A stretch of 64,000 nt of DNA, taken from positions 145,936 to 209,935 of the forward strand of contig JAAWDX010000001.1 of assembly GCA_022794035.1 (NCBI GenBank), read 5' to 3'. A model generated the notes under the pieces. It had not been told where the DNA came from and did no database searches. It saw only the letters and a program-made list of their open reading frames with translations. Shown here piece after piece: positions 33,030 to 42,873 of this stretch. Made by a program: the position numbers and the translations under genes. How positions within the stretch are numbered: the first letter of the stretch is position 1; every line of letters starts with the position of its first letter. This DNA comes from Lachnospiraceae bacterium (GTDB lineage: Bacteria; Bacillota; Clostridia; Lachnospirales; Bianqueaceae).

Positions 33030-33773
33030 ATGACTTTAGAAGGAAAGACGGCCATTGTCACCGGCGGATCCCGGGGGATTGGCAGGGCGATTGCACTTAA
33101 GCTTGCGCAGCAGGGCGCCAAGGTGGCGATTGTGTATGCCGGCAATACGCAGGCAGCGGAGCAGACGGTTTCGGAGCTTGCGGCGCTGGGCAGCGAGGCC
33201 AAGGCATATCAGTGCAATGTGGCTGATTTTGAGGCGGTTAAGCAGCTTTGCAAGACGATGCTGCAGGAGCTGGGGCCGGTTGATATCTTGGTGAATAATG
33301 CCGGAATCGTCAGAGATAAGCTCGTTCCGCTGATGAAGGAGGAGGATTTTGACGCTGTGCTGGCGACCAATTTAAAGGGCGCTTTTAATATGACGAAAAA
33401 TCTGTACTCCAATTTTATTCGAAAAAAAAGCGGACGCATCATCAATATTACTTCGGTGGTAGGACTGATGGGCAATGCCGGGCAGGCGAATTATGCGGCG
33501 GCCAAGGCGGGGCTGATCGGATTCAGCAAGTCGGTAGCCAAGGAGCTGGCTAGTAAAAATGTCACCTGCAACTGCATTGCGCCGGGCTTTATTGAAACGG
33601 ATATGACGGCGCAGCTGGACGAAAAAATGAAGGATTTATATGCACAGAGCATTCCGCTTAAGCGCATGGGGAAGGCTGAGGAGATCGCTGAGCTGGCAGC
33701 ATTTCTGGCGTCTGAAGCGGCCGGATACATTACGGGAGAGGTCATCCGTATAGACGGCGGTCTGTGCATGTGA
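33030..33773 (+). CDS. fabG: 3-oxoacyl-ACP reductase (FabG)
   Basis: NADPH-dependent short-chain dehydrogenase, 247 residues. Cofactor motif TGGSRGIGRAIA at 9-20, NNAG near 87, catalytic Ser in NITSVVGLMG and Tyr-x3-Lys in NYAAAKAG. ATG 33030 follows GGAGGG (33020-33025) and gives the usual FabG N-terminus (MTLEGKTAIVTGG). An in-frame ORF runs 55 codons further upstream through the hairpin array from an ATG that has its own ribosome binding site, so an extended product is possible but not expected. Confidence 0.95.
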   Translation: MTLEGKTAIVTGGSRGIGRAIALKLAQQGAKVAIVYAGNTQAAEQTVSELAALGSEAKAYQCNVADFEAVKQLCKTMLQELGPVDILVNNAGIVRDKLVPLMKEEDFDAVLATNLKGAFNMTKNLYSNFIRKKSGRIINITSVVGLMGNAGQANYAAAKAGLIGFSKSVAKELASKNVTCNCIAPGFIETDMTAQLDEKMKDLYAQSIPLKRMGKAEEIAELAAFLASEAAGYITGEVIRIDGGLCM

Positions 33774-33808
33774 TAAAGCAGAGCATACATGAAAGGAGAC
33801 CGGACAAT

Positions 33809-35065
33809 ATGGAGCGCAGAGTAGTCATCACAGGGCTGGGAGCCGTAACCCCTGTGGGAAATACGGCGAAGGAAACATGGGAAGGCCTGCAGCAGGGACG
33901 CCGCGGGATCGACCATATTACTAAATTTGATACGGCGGAGTATAAAGTAACAGTAGCGGCCGAGGTCAAGGACTTTGATCCGCTGGTATGTATGGATAAG
34001 AGCGAGGCGCGCCGTACGGATCTGAACTGCCAGTATGCGCTGGCGGCGGCCAAGGAGGCCATGGAGGACAGCGGCCTAGGTCAGGAGGGACAGATCGATC
34101 CCGAGCGGCTGGGCGTCTATATCGGCAGCGGTATCGGCGGGATCCAGACGCTGGTCTCTGAGACGGAGAAGCTTTTAAAAAGCGGGCCGAAGAGGATTTC
34201 TCCGTATCTGGTGACGATGATGATCAGCAACATGGCCACGGGACTCGTAGCGATTGAGTATCAGGCGAAGGGGCCAACCCTGCCGATTGTAACGGCCTGT
34301 GCAACCTCCAGCCATGCGGTGGGAGAAGCGTACAGAGCCATTCATCACGGCTATGCAGACGCGATCATTGCCGGCGGCACGGAGGCCGCAATTACGCCGA
34401 TTGCCATTGCCGGCTTTACCAATTGTATGGCGCTGAGCAAAAACCCAGACCCTGCCACGGCCTGCATCCCGTTCGATGCACGGCGCGATGGATTTGTCAT
34501 GGGAGAGGGCGCCGGCATTTTGGTGCTGGAGGAGCTTTCTCATGCGCAGGCCAGGGGCGCGCATATCTACTGTGAGATTACAGGCTACGGCAATACGGAC
34601 GATGCGCATCATATCACGGCGCCTGATCCGGAGGCCGATGGCATTACTCGTGCGATTCGCATGGCGGCAGAGCAAAGTGGGCTGCAGACGGCGGAAGGGC
34701 TGTATATCAATGCACATGGCACCTCCACACCTCTAAATGACAGCAGCGAGACGCTTGCCTTTAAAAAGGCGCTCGGAGAAGAGGGCGCACGGCAGGCGGC
34801 CATCAGCTCCACGAAGTCTATGACGGGCCATATGCTGGGCGCCACGGGCGCAGTAGAGGCATGCGTATGCGCGTATGCGCTGCGCGATGGCAAGATCCCT
34901 CCGACGCTTGGTCTGGAGCAGCCGGATCCGGCCTGTGATCTGGATTATACGCCGGGCACGGAGGCAAAGGACTTTGACGGAAAATGGGCGATGTCTACCA
35001 ATTTAGGCTTTGGCGGGCATAATGCCTGTCTGGTGTTTCATAAGTATGAGAATGGAGACGTCTGA
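33809..35065 (+). CDS. fabF: Beta-ketoacyl-ACP synthase II (FabF)
   Basis: Elongating condensing enzyme, 418 residues. Cys nucleophile in [15 protein letters not shown], His residues in [12 protein letters not shown] and [18 protein letters not shown], and the C-terminal loop [16 protein letters not shown] 33809 follows AAAGGAG (33792-33798); in-frame codons upstream to 33764 overlap fabG and lack a site. Confidence 0.96.
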   Translation: MERRVVITGLGAVTPVGNTAKETWEGLQQGRRGIDHITKFDTAEYKVTVAAEVKDFDPLVCMDKSEARRTDLNCQYALAAAKEAMEDSGLGQEGQIDPERLGVYIGSGIGGIQTLVSETEKLLKSGPKRISPYLVTMMISNMATGLVAIEYQAKGPTLPIVTACATSSHAVGEAYRAIHHGYADAIIAGGTEAAITPIAIAGFTNCMALSKNPDPATACIPFDARRDGFVMGEGAGILVLEELSHAQARGAHIYCEITGYGNTDDAHHITAPDPEADGITRAIRMAAEQSGLQTAEGLYINAHGTSTPLNDSSETLAFKKALGEEGARQAAISSTKSMTGHMLGATGAVEACVCAYALRDGKIPPTLGLEQPDPACDLDYTPGTEAKDFDGKWAMSTNLGFGGHNACLVFHKYENGDV

Positions 35066-35067
35066 GA

Positions 35068-35502
35068 ATGAATATGCAGGAATTAAAAGAGCTGGCGTCC
35101 TTGATGCAGGAGTACCAGCTGACGAAGGTGGCGCTTTCTGCTGACGGAGAGGTAACCATGGAAAGGCAGCCAGCCGCCGCCAGTCTTCCGCTGCAGGCGG
35201 CGGAAAAACAAATGCCACAGCAGATATCTGTCCCCGAAGGAGAGCGGGAGCCGGTGGAGGCGCCTGACGGCAGGGTGATCTGCGCGCCGATGGTGGGCGT
35301 GTTCTATACGGCGTCTATGCCGGATGCGGATCCGTTTGTCAGGCCGGGTGACGTGGTGAAGCCGGGGGATACGCTGTGTATTATTGAGGCGATGAAGCTG
35401 ATGAACGAGGTCTGCGCAGAGCAGGCCGGTGAAATTGCAGAGGTGCTGGTACAGAACGGACAGCTGGTGGAGTATGGGCAGCCGCTGTTTAGACTTGTGT
35501 AA
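35068..35502 (+). CDS. accB: Biotin carboxyl carrier protein (AccB)
   Basis: 144-residue biotinylated subunit of acetyl-CoA carboxylase. C-terminal biotinyl domain with the attachment Lys110 in EAMKLMNEV and [12 protein letters not shown] at its start; a Pro/Gln-rich linker precedes it. It starts 2 bases after fabF. Confidence 0.95.
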   Translation: MNMQELKELASLMQEYQLTKVALSADGEVTMERQPAAASLPLQAAEKQMPQQISVPEGEREPVEAPDGRVICAPMVGVFYTASMPDADPFVRPGDVVKPGDTLCIIEAMKLMNEVCAEQAGEIAEVLVQNGQLVEYGQPLFRLV

Positions 35503-35514
35503 GCAGGTGATGAG

Positions 35515-35934
35515 ATGATTATGAACCGAGAAGAGTTAAAAAAGGTGCTGCCGCACCGCGAGCCAATGCTGCTGGTGGATGAGGTGGAGGCGCTGAATGC
35601 GGATGAGGCGGAGGGACGCTATACCGTGCGGGGCGACGAGTGGTTTTTGCAGGGGCATTTTCCGGGGAATCCGGTGGTGCCGGGCGTGGTGCTGTGCGAG
35701 ATTATGGCGCAGACCTGCTGTGTGCTGCTGACGAGTAACGAGGTAGGCTCAACGCCTTATTTTACGCATATGGATAAAGTGAAATTCCGCAAGATGGTAA
35801 AGCCGGGCGATACGATTGTGACAAAATGCAGGATCAATAAGCGCCGGGGCAATTTTTGGTTTGCCGAGGGCAAGGCGTTTGTAGGGGATCAGGTGGCAGT
35901 GCAGGGAGAATTTGCGTTTGCCCTGATTCGATAA
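35515..35934 (+). CDS. fabZ: 3-hydroxyacyl-ACP dehydratase (FabZ)
   Basis: Hot-dog-fold dehydratase, 139 residues. Catalytic His48 in GHFPGNPVVPG and Glu62 in LCEIMAQ. No FabA or FabM/FabN is seen here, so the route to unsaturated acids, if any, is not in this operon. The site AGCAGGTG precedes the ATG. Confidence 0.95.
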   Translation: MIMNREELKKVLPHREPMLLVDEVEALNADEAEGRYTVRGDEWFLQGHFPGNPVVPGVVLCEIMAQTCCVLLTSNEVGSTPYFTHMDKVKFRKMVKPGDTIVTKCRINKRRGNFWFAEGKAFVGDQVAVQGEFAFALIR

Positions 35935-35961
35935 AGCGATAAGGACAGGATGGAGAATGGC

Positions 35962-37299
35962 ATGTTTCCTAAGATATTGGTAGCAAACAGAGGAGAGATT
36001 GCGGTGCGGATCATTCGTGCCTGCAAGGAGATGGGCGTGCAGACCGTGGCTGTGTTTTCGGAGGCAGACCGCGATGCGCTGCATGTTTCTTTGGCAGACG
36101 AGAGCTACTGCATTGGCGGCGCCAATGTGCAGGATAGCTATCTGAATATGGCGGCGCTGCTGACTGTGGCAGTAGAGTCCGGAGCGGCGGCCATCCACCC
36201 GGGCTATGGCCTGCTTTCCGAAAATGCGCAGTTTGCCCGCTTGTGCGAAAAATGCCGCATCCAGTTTATCGGCCCTTCGGCGGCAGTGATCGAAAAGATG
36301 GGCGATAAGGAAGCGGCGCGCCGAAGCGTGGCGGCGGCGGGCGTGCCGATTATCGAAGGCTGCGACCTGCTGCGCGATGCAGAGATGGCCGTGCAGGAGG
36401 CCAGGCGAATCGGCTGTCCGGTGCTCATCAAGGCGCGTTCCGGCGGCGGCGGAAGAGGTATTCGGCTGGTAGAAAAGCCTGAGGAAGCCAGAGCTGCCTA
36501 TGAGGCCGCGTATCAGGAGGCCAAGGCCGCGTTTGGCGACGGGCAGTGCTATATGGAGAAATTTTTAACCAAAACGCATCACATCGAAGTGCAGCTGCTG
36601 TGTGATCAATACGGCAATGTGATCACGCTGGGGGAGCGGGAATGCTCCGTGCAGCGCAAAAATCAGAAGCTGCTGGAGGAGAGCCCTTCGCCTGTGATTG
36701 ACGAAAGAACCCGTGAGCGGATGGCGCAGGCCGCCCGCAGAGCGGCAAAGGCTGTAGGCTACAGCGGTGTCGGTACGATTGAGTTTTTATATACAGATGA
36801 TGGTCAGTTTTATTTCATGGAGATGAATACCCGGCTTCAGGTAGAGCATCCGGTCACCGAGTTTGTGACGGGAGTTGATCTAGTGAAATGGCAGATCCGG
36901 GTAGCGGCCGGGGCGGAGCTTCCGTTTGCCACGCATCATCTGGCGCTGCAGGGGCATGCGATTGAATGCCGGATCAATGCAGAGGATCCGGCGCACGGAA
37001 ACCGGCCCAGCTGCGGCAAGGTGACGGATCTTCATATTCCGGGCGGACCATGGGTGCGCTTTGATACGGCGTTATATCAGGATTATACGATTCCGCCGTA
37101 TTATGATTCTATGATCGGCAAGCTGATCGTGTTTGCACCCACAAGAGAAGAGGCAGTGCGCAAAATGCGCGCGGCCTTAGGGGAACTGCTGATTGGCGGC
37201 GTGGCGACCAATATCGACCTCCAGCTGGAGATCCTCAGCACGCCGGAGTTTCTGCAAGGCAATTATCATACAGATTTAATGAGGATTCGAGGATGCTAA
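35962..37299 (+). CDS. accC: Biotin carboxylase (AccC)
   Basis: ATP-grasp subunit that carboxylates biotin on AccB. About 445 residues. Motifs: KILVANRGEIAVRI at the N-terminus, the glycine-rich KARSGGGGRGIRLV ATP loop, and MEMNTRLQVEHPVTE. ATG 35962 is chosen over ATG 35950 because GGAG lies 6 bases upstream and the protein then starts MFPKILVANRGE as in the family. Confidence 0.96.
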   Translation: MFPKILVANRGEIAVRIIRACKEMGVQTVAVFSEADRDALHVSLADESYCIGGANVQDSYLNMAALLTVAVESGAAAIHPGYGLLSENAQFARLCEKCRIQFIGPSAAVIEKMGDKEAARRSVAAAGVPIIEGCDLLRDAEMAVQEARRIGCPVLIKARSGGGGRGIRLVEKPEEARAAYEAAYQEAKAAFGDGQCYMEKFLTKTHHIEVQLLCDQYGNVITLGERECSVQRKNQKLLEESPSPVIDERTRERMAQAARRAAKAVGYSGVGTIEFLYTDDGQFYFMEMNTRLQVEHPVTEFVTGVDLVKWQIRVAAGAELPFATHHLALQGHAIECRINAEDPAHGNRPSCGKVTDLHIPGGPWVRFDTALYQDYTIPPYYDSMIGKLIVFAPTREEAVRKMRAALGELLIGGVATNIDLQLEILSTPEFLQGNYHTDLMRIRGC

Positions 37300-37300
37300 G

Positions 37301-38167
37301 ATGCTAAACGGAAATAAGTTTAAAAAATCTTTAAATGCATTAGAAGAAACGGGCGCTCATAAAGCGGATGTGCCGCAGACCCCGGATCGTCTGTATATTA
37401 AATGTGAAAAATGCAAAAAGATGATCCTCACAGAGGAGCTGGGGCGGAATCTGGGCGTATGCCCGTTTTGCGGATTCCATACGCGGCTGAGCGCGCGACA
37501 GCGCATCGGGATGTTTTTAGATGAGGGCAGCTTTGAAGAATGGGATGCCGATCTGGTATCAGATGATTTTCTTGATTTCCCCGGCTATAAAGAAAAGCTG
37601 GAGAAGCACAGCGAGCAGAGCGGTGAAAAATCAGCCGTGATCACCGGCCGTGCGGCGGTTGGGGGATATCCCTGCGTCGTATTTGTGATGGAGCCGGGCT
37701 TCATGATGGGCTCGATGGGCGCCGTCGTAGGCGAGAAAATCACACGCGTATTTGAAAGGGCGGCAGAGCTTAGGCTCCCGGTAATTGGATTTACCGTGTC
37801 GGGCGGAGCCCGCATGCAGGAGGGGACGACCTCGCTCATGCAGATGGCTAAGGTGTCAGGCGCAGTCAAGCGTCATAGCGACCGAGGCGGCTTTTATGCT
37901 GCGGTGCTCACCGATCCAACCTCCGGCGGCGTGACCGCAAGCTTCGCCATGGAGGCAGATGTGCTGATGGCAGAGCCGGGAGCACTGATTGCCTTTGCCG
38001 GGCCGCGCGTGATCGAGCAAACAATTCATAAGAAGCTTCCAGCTGGTTTTCAGCGGGCCGAGTTTTTGCTGGAAAGAGGCTTTTTAGATAAAATTGTACC
38101 CAGAGAGCGGCTTAAAATCACATTGAAGCGCTTGTTAGGATATCATCGGCAAGAGAAAGAGAGGTAG
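37301..38167 (+). CDS. accD: Acetyl-CoA carboxylase carboxyltransferase, beta subunit (AccD)
   Basis: Carboxyltransferase subunit, 288 residues. The N-terminal zinc ribbon is present: CEKCKKM and CPFCGFH (Cys at about 35, 38, 54, 57). Crotonase-type core with GFTVSGGARMQEGTTSLMQM and DPTSGGVTASFAM. It pairs with AccA encoded 3 bases downstream. Confidence 0.96.
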   Translation: MLNGNKFKKSLNALEETGAHKADVPQTPDRLYIKCEKCKKMILTEELGRNLGVCPFCGFHTRLSARQRIGMFLDEGSFEEWDADLVSDDFLDFPGYKEKLEKHSEQSGEKSAVITGRAAVGGYPCVVFVMEPGFMMGSMGAVVGEKITRVFERAAELRLPVIGFTVSGGARMQEGTTSLMQMAKVSGAVKRHSDRGGFYAAVLTDPTSGGVTASFAMEADVLMAEPGALIAFAGPRVIEQTIHKKLPAGFQRAEFLLERGFLDKIVPRERLKITLKRLLGYHRQEKER

Positions 38168-38170
38168 GCT

Positions 38171-38980
38171 ATGGGAGACTTCGACCGGGTATTGGCGGCG
38201 CGCGATACCGAGCGCCCGACAGGACTGCAGTTTTTCAGCGCCATATTCTCCGAATTCATGGAGCTTCATGGCGATCGCTGTTTTGGCGATGACCCGGCCA
38301 TTGTTGGCGGCATAGGCCGCCTAAACGGCATGGTGGTCACGGCTATCTGCACCGAGAAGGGGCGCAGCACGCGCGAAAAGGTGCGCCGCAACTTCGGCTC
38401 CGCGCATCCGGAGGGCTACCGCAAGGCGCTGCGGCTCATGAAGCAGGCCGAGAAATTTGGCCGGCCGGTGATCTGCTTTGTCGATACCGCCGGTGCATTC
38501 TGTGGTCTGGAGGCCGAGGAACGCGGACAGGGGCAGGCCATTGCAGAAAATCTGATGGAGATGATGACGCTGACGGTGCCTGTGATCACGGTGATCACCG
38601 GAGAAGGCGGCAGCGGCGGCGCTCTGGGGCTGGCGGTGGCTAATGAGGTATGGATGCTGGAAAATGCAGCCTATTCGGTGATCTCGCCGGAGGGATGCGC
38701 CAGCATTTTATGGAAGGACGCGGCACGCCGCGAAGATGCTGCTGAGCATCTGGGGCTCACGGCAGAAAAGCTGCGGCAGCTGGGCATTGTAGACCGCGTC
38801 ATTCAGGAGGATGCCGCATTTGAGGTGCTGATGAAAAGGCTGGGCGGCGATCTGTATGAGGCGCTGGTAAGCTTGCAGAAGCTTAGCAGGGAAGAGCTGA
38901 CCGAGAGCCGGTACCAGCGGTTTCGTCGTATAGGGACGGATAAGATCCGAATCAGCAGTGAGGCAGAGGAGGAAAAGTGA
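38171..38980 (+). CDS. accA: Acetyl-CoA carboxylase carboxyltransferase, alpha subunit (AccA)
   Basis: 269 residues, somewhat shorter than the 319 of Escherichia coli because the N-terminal extension is reduced. Recognised from ELHGDRCFGDDPAIVGGIG, CFVDTAGAFCGLEAEERGQ and VITGEGGSGGALGLAVANEV. It completes the carboxylase (AccBCDA), which supplies malonyl-CoA to the operon. Confidence 0.96.
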   Translation: MGDFDRVLAARDTERPTGLQFFSAIFSEFMELHGDRCFGDDPAIVGGIGRLNGMVVTAICTEKGRSTREKVRRNFGSAHPEGYRKALRLMKQAEKFGRPVICFVDTAGAFCGLEAEERGQGQAIAENLMEMMTLTVPVITVITGEGGSGGALGLAVANEVWMLENAAYSVISPEGCASILWKDAARREDAAEHLGLTAEKLRQLGIVDRVIQEDAAFEVLMKRLGGDLYEALVSLQKLSREELTESRYQRFRRIGTDKIRISSEAEEEK

Positions 38981-40197
38981 AAATGATAAAAAAGGGCATC
39001 TGTGTGATGTGCGCAGCACTGCTGCTTTTGACGGCCTGTACAGCTAAAGAGGAAGCAGGGCAGCCAAACAGCAGCGCCCAAGAGGCGCAGCAGAGCAGCT
39101 CACAGCAAAGCAGTGAAGTGAGCGCAGAAAGTGAAGAAGAGAGCATAGAAGAAAGCCTGGAAGAAAGCGAAGAGAGCAGCGAGGCTCTGGAGCAGCCGGA
39201 TCAGGAGATCGAGCAAAGGCTGGCGGGCATGAGTCTGGAAGAGAAAATAGGGCAAATGTTTTTCGCACGCTTTACGGGAGCAGACACAGCGGCTTATTAT
39301 GCAGAGGAATATCAGCTGGGCGGCTATGTACTGTTTGCGGTAGACTTTGAGGGATATACCAAGGAGCAGGTCATCAGCCATATTGATGGCTGTCAGGCAG
39401 TTTCAAACACACCGATGCTGATGGGCGTTGACGAGGAAGGCGGCCGTGTGGTAAGGGTGAGCCAGTATTTTCGTGAGGAGCCCTTTGCTTCTCCGCGGGA
39501 TGTGTATGCAGCGGGCGGCTGGGATGCGATCATCAGCACGACCGAGGAGAAATGTGCGCTTTTAAAGGAGCTGCATCTCAATGTTAATTTGGCGCCGGTG
39601 TGTGATCTGGCAGGGGATCCAGAGGATTTTATGTACACGCGTTCCTTTAGCGGAGATCCGGAGCTGGCTGCTGATTTTGTAGGACGGACAGTCAGCATCA
39701 TGAAGGAGCAGGGCGTGGGCGCTTCGTTAAAGCATTTTCCCGGGTATGGCGATAATGTGGATACGCATACGGGAATTGCGGTGGACAGCAGGGAGGCATC
39801 CGCATTTTACGAACGTGATTTTAAGCCGTTTTTGGAGGGGATCCAAAAAGGAGCCGGCAGCGTTATGGTGTCGCATAACATCGTGAATTGCTTTGACAGT
39901 GAATATCCAGCCTCTCTTTCGCCGAAGGTTCACCAGATTTTGCGTGAGGAACTCGGATATGAAGGCGTGATCATAACGGACGATCTGGCCATGGGCGCTA
40001 TTTTGGATTACTGTGGCGAGGTAGACGCGGCGGTGCTGGCTGTGGAGGCCGGTAATGATCTGCTGATTTCCACGGAGTTTGAGAGTCAGTATGCTGCTGT
40101 TTTAAGCGCAGTGCAGTCAGGCAGAATCACAGAGGAACGAATCGATGAATCCGTCAGGCGGATTCTACTGTTTAAAAAACAGATCGGAATCCTTTAA
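38977..40197 (+). CDS. GH3-family beta-N-acetylhexosaminidase-like lipoprotein
   Basis: 406 residues. Lipoprotein signal with lipobox LLTAC (Cys about residue 22), then a Ser/Glu-rich linker (about 30-75) and a GH3 domain of the NagZ type: GVDEEGGRVVRVS, LKHFPGYGDNVDTHTG and the nucleophile-region VIITDDLAMGAI. It likely cleaves N-acetylglucosamine from peptidoglycan fragments at the cell surface. The GTG at 38977 overlaps the accA stop (ATG 38983 is an alternative), so it is the last gene of the fab-acc operon. A terminator follows. Confidence 0.88.
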   Translation: MKMIKKGICVMCAALLLLTACTAKEEAGQPNSSAQEAQQSSSQQSSEVSAESEEESIEESLEESEESSEALEQPDQEIEQRLAGMSLEEKIGQMFFARFTGADTAAYYAEEYQLGGYVLFAVDFEGYTKEQVISHIDGCQAVSNTPMLMGVDEEGGRVVRVSQYFREEPFASPRDVYAAGGWDAIISTTEEKCALLKELHLNVNLAPVCDLAGDPEDFMYTRSFSGDPELAADFVGRTVSIMKEQGVGASLKHFPGYGDNVDTHTGIAVDSREASAFYERDFKPFLEGIQKGAGSVMVSHNIVNCFDSEYPASLSPKVHQILREELGYEGVIITDDLAMGAILDYCGEVDAAVLAVEAGNDLLISTEFESQYAAVLSAVQSGRITEERIDESVRRILLFKKQIGIL

Positions 40198-40214
40198 TTC
40201 ACAGAATTGTTTAT

Positions 40215-40246
40215 AAAAAGGGCTGCAAACGGTTGCAGTCCTTTTA
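40215..40246 (+). terminator. Intrinsic terminator of the fab-acc operon
   Basis: AAAAGGGCTGCAA / TTGCAGTCCTTTT stem with a 4-base loop and T-rich tail. Confidence 0.8.
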
Positions 40247-40326
40247 TATTTATGATACAATCAAGGCACTTTTTAAAATAGTTTTTAAAATTAGAGAATA
40301 CAGGGAGCATCCAACGGGAGGAAAAA

Positions 40327-41349
40327 ATGAGTGATATTCGTTATAACAAGTCGATTGTAAAAAATATCAATGAATGTTTGATCCGCAAGGCACTGCGAGG
40401 CTCGGAGACATTTACCAAAACTAAAATTGCGCATGATACGGGGCTAAGCTTTCCGACGGTAAGCCGTATTTTGGATGAGATGGCGCAGGAGGGCGAGATT
40501 CTGGCAAGCGGCGTAGATCCTACGACAGGAGGACGGCATGCACACTCCTATTCCGTCAATCCAGAGTACGCCTATGTGCTTTGTCTGTATTTTCCGGGAA
40601 AATCCTTACATACGCTGGTCATCAATGCACTGGGGCAGCCGGTGGAAAAGGAAAAGTTTTTGGCGCAGCAGGATCGGCTGGCTGAGCAGATTGATGAGAT
40701 TGTAGAATTGAAACGGCAAAAATACCCGATTCGGGCGATCTCAGCAGGTCTGCCGTGGGGAATATCTAATGGTACGATTTTATTTGGCGCTAAAGCCTAT
40801 GATATGCAGAATTATAATCTGAAGGCGCACTTGGAAGAGAAGTTTGGGATGCGCGTGCGGGTAGAAAATGATATGAACGCGATGGTGACCGGCTGCTATC
40901 AGCGAATGTTTAAAGAAGAAAAAAATGCTTCGCTTGTCTGTGTCAGCTTTGGCAGCAGAGGCTGCGGCTGTGGGCTGTATTTGGACGGGCAGCTGATTCG
41001 CGGGGCCAATGGTTTTGCCGGAGAGCTGCGGTATCTGCCGATGAATCATGAGACCAATCTGGACTATGAGTATCTAAACGGATTTATGACGCAGGACGCG
41101 GTGACACGGATTGCGCAGACCGTATCGACATTATGTGCAACCGTAGACCCGGGCTATATTGTTTTTTATAAAAATCCAATTGTAGAAAATATTCTTCCAC
41201 AGGTGGAGGAGGCCTGTCACCGGTTTCTGCCGGAGGAAGTGGTGCCTAAGCTGATTCTTACCGATACCTATCAAGAAGATTTTGAAAGCGGCTTGATTCA
41301 GTTTGGCAGTGATTTGCTTTTGGCAGGATATCGAATCATTAATCGATAG
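40327..41349 (+). CDS. ROK-family transcriptional regulator
   Basis: 340 residues: N-terminal MarR-like HTH (about 15-65: KTKIAHDTGLSFPTVSRILD, PTTGGRHAHSYSV) and a ROK sugar-kinase-like domain (VENDMNAMVTGCY, GLYLDGQLIRGANGFAGEL). The zinc-binding Cys motif usually found after this segment in ROK proteins is not evident, so it is probably a sensor rather than a kinase. It is 8 bases upstream of a MATE exporter gene, which it may regulate. Confidence 0.88.
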   Translation: MSDIRYNKSIVKNINECLIRKALRGSETFTKTKIAHDTGLSFPTVSRILDEMAQEGEILASGVDPTTGGRHAHSYSVNPEYAYVLCLYFPGKSLHTLVINALGQPVEKEKFLAQQDRLAEQIDEIVELKRQKYPIRAISAGLPWGISNGTILFGAKAYDMQNYNLKAHLEEKFGMRVRVENDMNAMVTGCYQRMFKEEKNASLVCVSFGSRGCGCGLYLDGQLIRGANGFAGELRYLPMNHETNLDYEYLNGFMTQDAVTRIAQTVSTLCATVDPGYIVFYKNPIVENILPQVEEACHRFLPEEVVPKLILTDTYQEDFESGLIQFGSDLLLAGYRIINR

Positions 41350-41357
41350 GAGTAGGG

Positions 41358-42746
41358 ATGATGAAGGCGGAGTGGCTGGTACGAGATAAAAGCTTTTACA
41401 AAAGGCTGTTTTTATTAGCGCTGCCGATGGCGGGACAGAGTATCCTGACCTTTTCAGTAGGGCTGGCGGATAATATCATGGTGGGGCAGCTGGGCGATAC
41501 AGCGCTTTCAGGCGTATATATGGCCAATCAGTGGATGACGCTGCTGCAAAAATTTGTAACCGGATTTTCCACGGCGTCGCTCGTCTTGGCTACGCAGTAC
41601 TGGGGGCGGCGGGATACCGACAGCATCAAAACGATTATGGCGATGACGGCAAAATTTTGCTTTGCCTGCAGTCTGATTTTCTTTGTGCTGGCATTCTTTT
41701 TTCCGCGTTTTGTGCTGGGAATGTATACCAATGAAGAGGCTGTGATTGAGGAAAGCATTCGCTATATGCGGATTGTGTGTATTTCGTATCTGTTTTACTG
41801 TGTGACGGAAGTGCTGATGACGTCGATGAAATGCGTGGAGACGGTGGGCATTGGCCTATACATATCGATCAGCACGCTGATTGTCAATGTGGGGCTGAAC
41901 TATGTGCTTATTTTTGGCAAGCTGGGCATGCCAGCGCTGGGGATCCGCGGAGCCGCCGTGGCCACATTAGCCGCCAGAGTGCTGGAAGCCGTGATCATGC
42001 TGTATTATGTTAAAGTTAAGGATCATAAACTGAAATTGACGCTGCGGGATATTTCCCGGCATAGCCGGGTGCTGCTTAAGGATTATATTCATTATGGCAT
42101 CCCGATCTTTGCGGGCTCGGCTGTGTGGGGGCTTAACATGACGGTGCAGAGCGCGATCTTTGGCCGGCTCGGCGAGAGCGCGATTTCGGCGGTGAGCATT
42201 TCTAACAATCTGTTTAATATCATTTCGGTGGCGATGTACGGCGTGTCGAGTGCGACGGGCATTATCATTGGCAAGACGGTGGGCAGCGGTGATTATGAGC
42301 GGGTGAAGCAGTATGCAAAGACGCTGCAGCTGGTGTTTATCGGTATGGGCGTCGTGACGGCGCTTTTGATGTATGGCAGTCACTGGCTGATCCCGGTGCT
42401 GTATCCGACGATTTTGCCGGAGACGGCAGAGGTGACGTATCAGCTGATTTGCGTGCTTTCGATCATGGTGCTGGGTACGGCGTATCAGGTATCGTGTCTG
42501 ACGGGCATTGTGCGCGCGGGAGGCTGCACGCATTTTGTGTTTGTCAATGATACGATATTTGTGTGCTGCGTGCTGATCCCTTCAGGGCTGATTGCGGCGT
42601 TTGTGCTGGGAGCGCCGACATGGGTGGTGTTTGCCTGTTTGAAATGTGATCAGCTGCTGAAATGCATTGTGGCTGTGGTGAAGGTGAATCGTTTTAAATG
42701 GATTAAAAATATTACACGCGATGCCGCGGCTGTGCAAAAGGGCTAA
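41358..42746 (+). CDS. MATE-family efflux transporter
   Basis: 462 residues with twelve hydrophobic segments in two homologous halves and MATE-like signatures (LALPMAGQSILTFSVGLADN, VGQLGDTALSGVYMANQW, FSTASLVLATQYWG). It exports cationic or other small compounds using an ion gradient. Probably one unit with the ROK regulator. Confidence 0.92.
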   Translation: MMKAEWLVRDKSFYKRLFLLALPMAGQSILTFSVGLADNIMVGQLGDTALSGVYMANQWMTLLQKFVTGFSTASLVLATQYWGRRDTDSIKTIMAMTAKFCFACSLIFFVLAFFFPRFVLGMYTNEEAVIEESIRYMRIVCISYLFYCVTEVLMTSMKCVETVGIGLYISISTLIVNVGLNYVLIFGKLGMPALGIRGAAVATLAARVLEAVIMLYYVKVKDHKLKLTLRDISRHSRVLLKDYIHYGIPIFAGSAVWGLNMTVQSAIFGRLGESAISAVSISNNLFNIISVAMYGVSSATGIIIGKTVGSGDYERVKQYAKTLQLVFIGMGVVTALLMYGSHWLIPVLYPTILPETAEVTYQLICVLSIMVLGTAYQVSCLTGIVRAGGCTHFVFVNDTIFVCCVLIPSGLIAAFVLGAPTWVVFACLKCDQLLKCIVAVVKVNRFKWIKNITRDAAAVQKG

Positions 42747-42788
42747 TCCTCATGCAAAAATAACGAATATTTATGCAAAAAGTGCTGA

Positions 42789-42816
42789 TTGACAATTGGG
42801 TTATGCGTGATATAAT
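42789..42816 (+). promoter_or_regulatory. Promoter of the polar amino acid ABC operon
   Basis: TTGACA (42789-42794) and TATAAT (42811-42816), spacer 16, about 50 bases before the binding-protein start. Confidence 0.82.
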
Positions 42817-42873
42817 AGATTAACACGACACAAAAGTGTATAAAAATACAATCATATAGAAGGAGTTTTAGAG

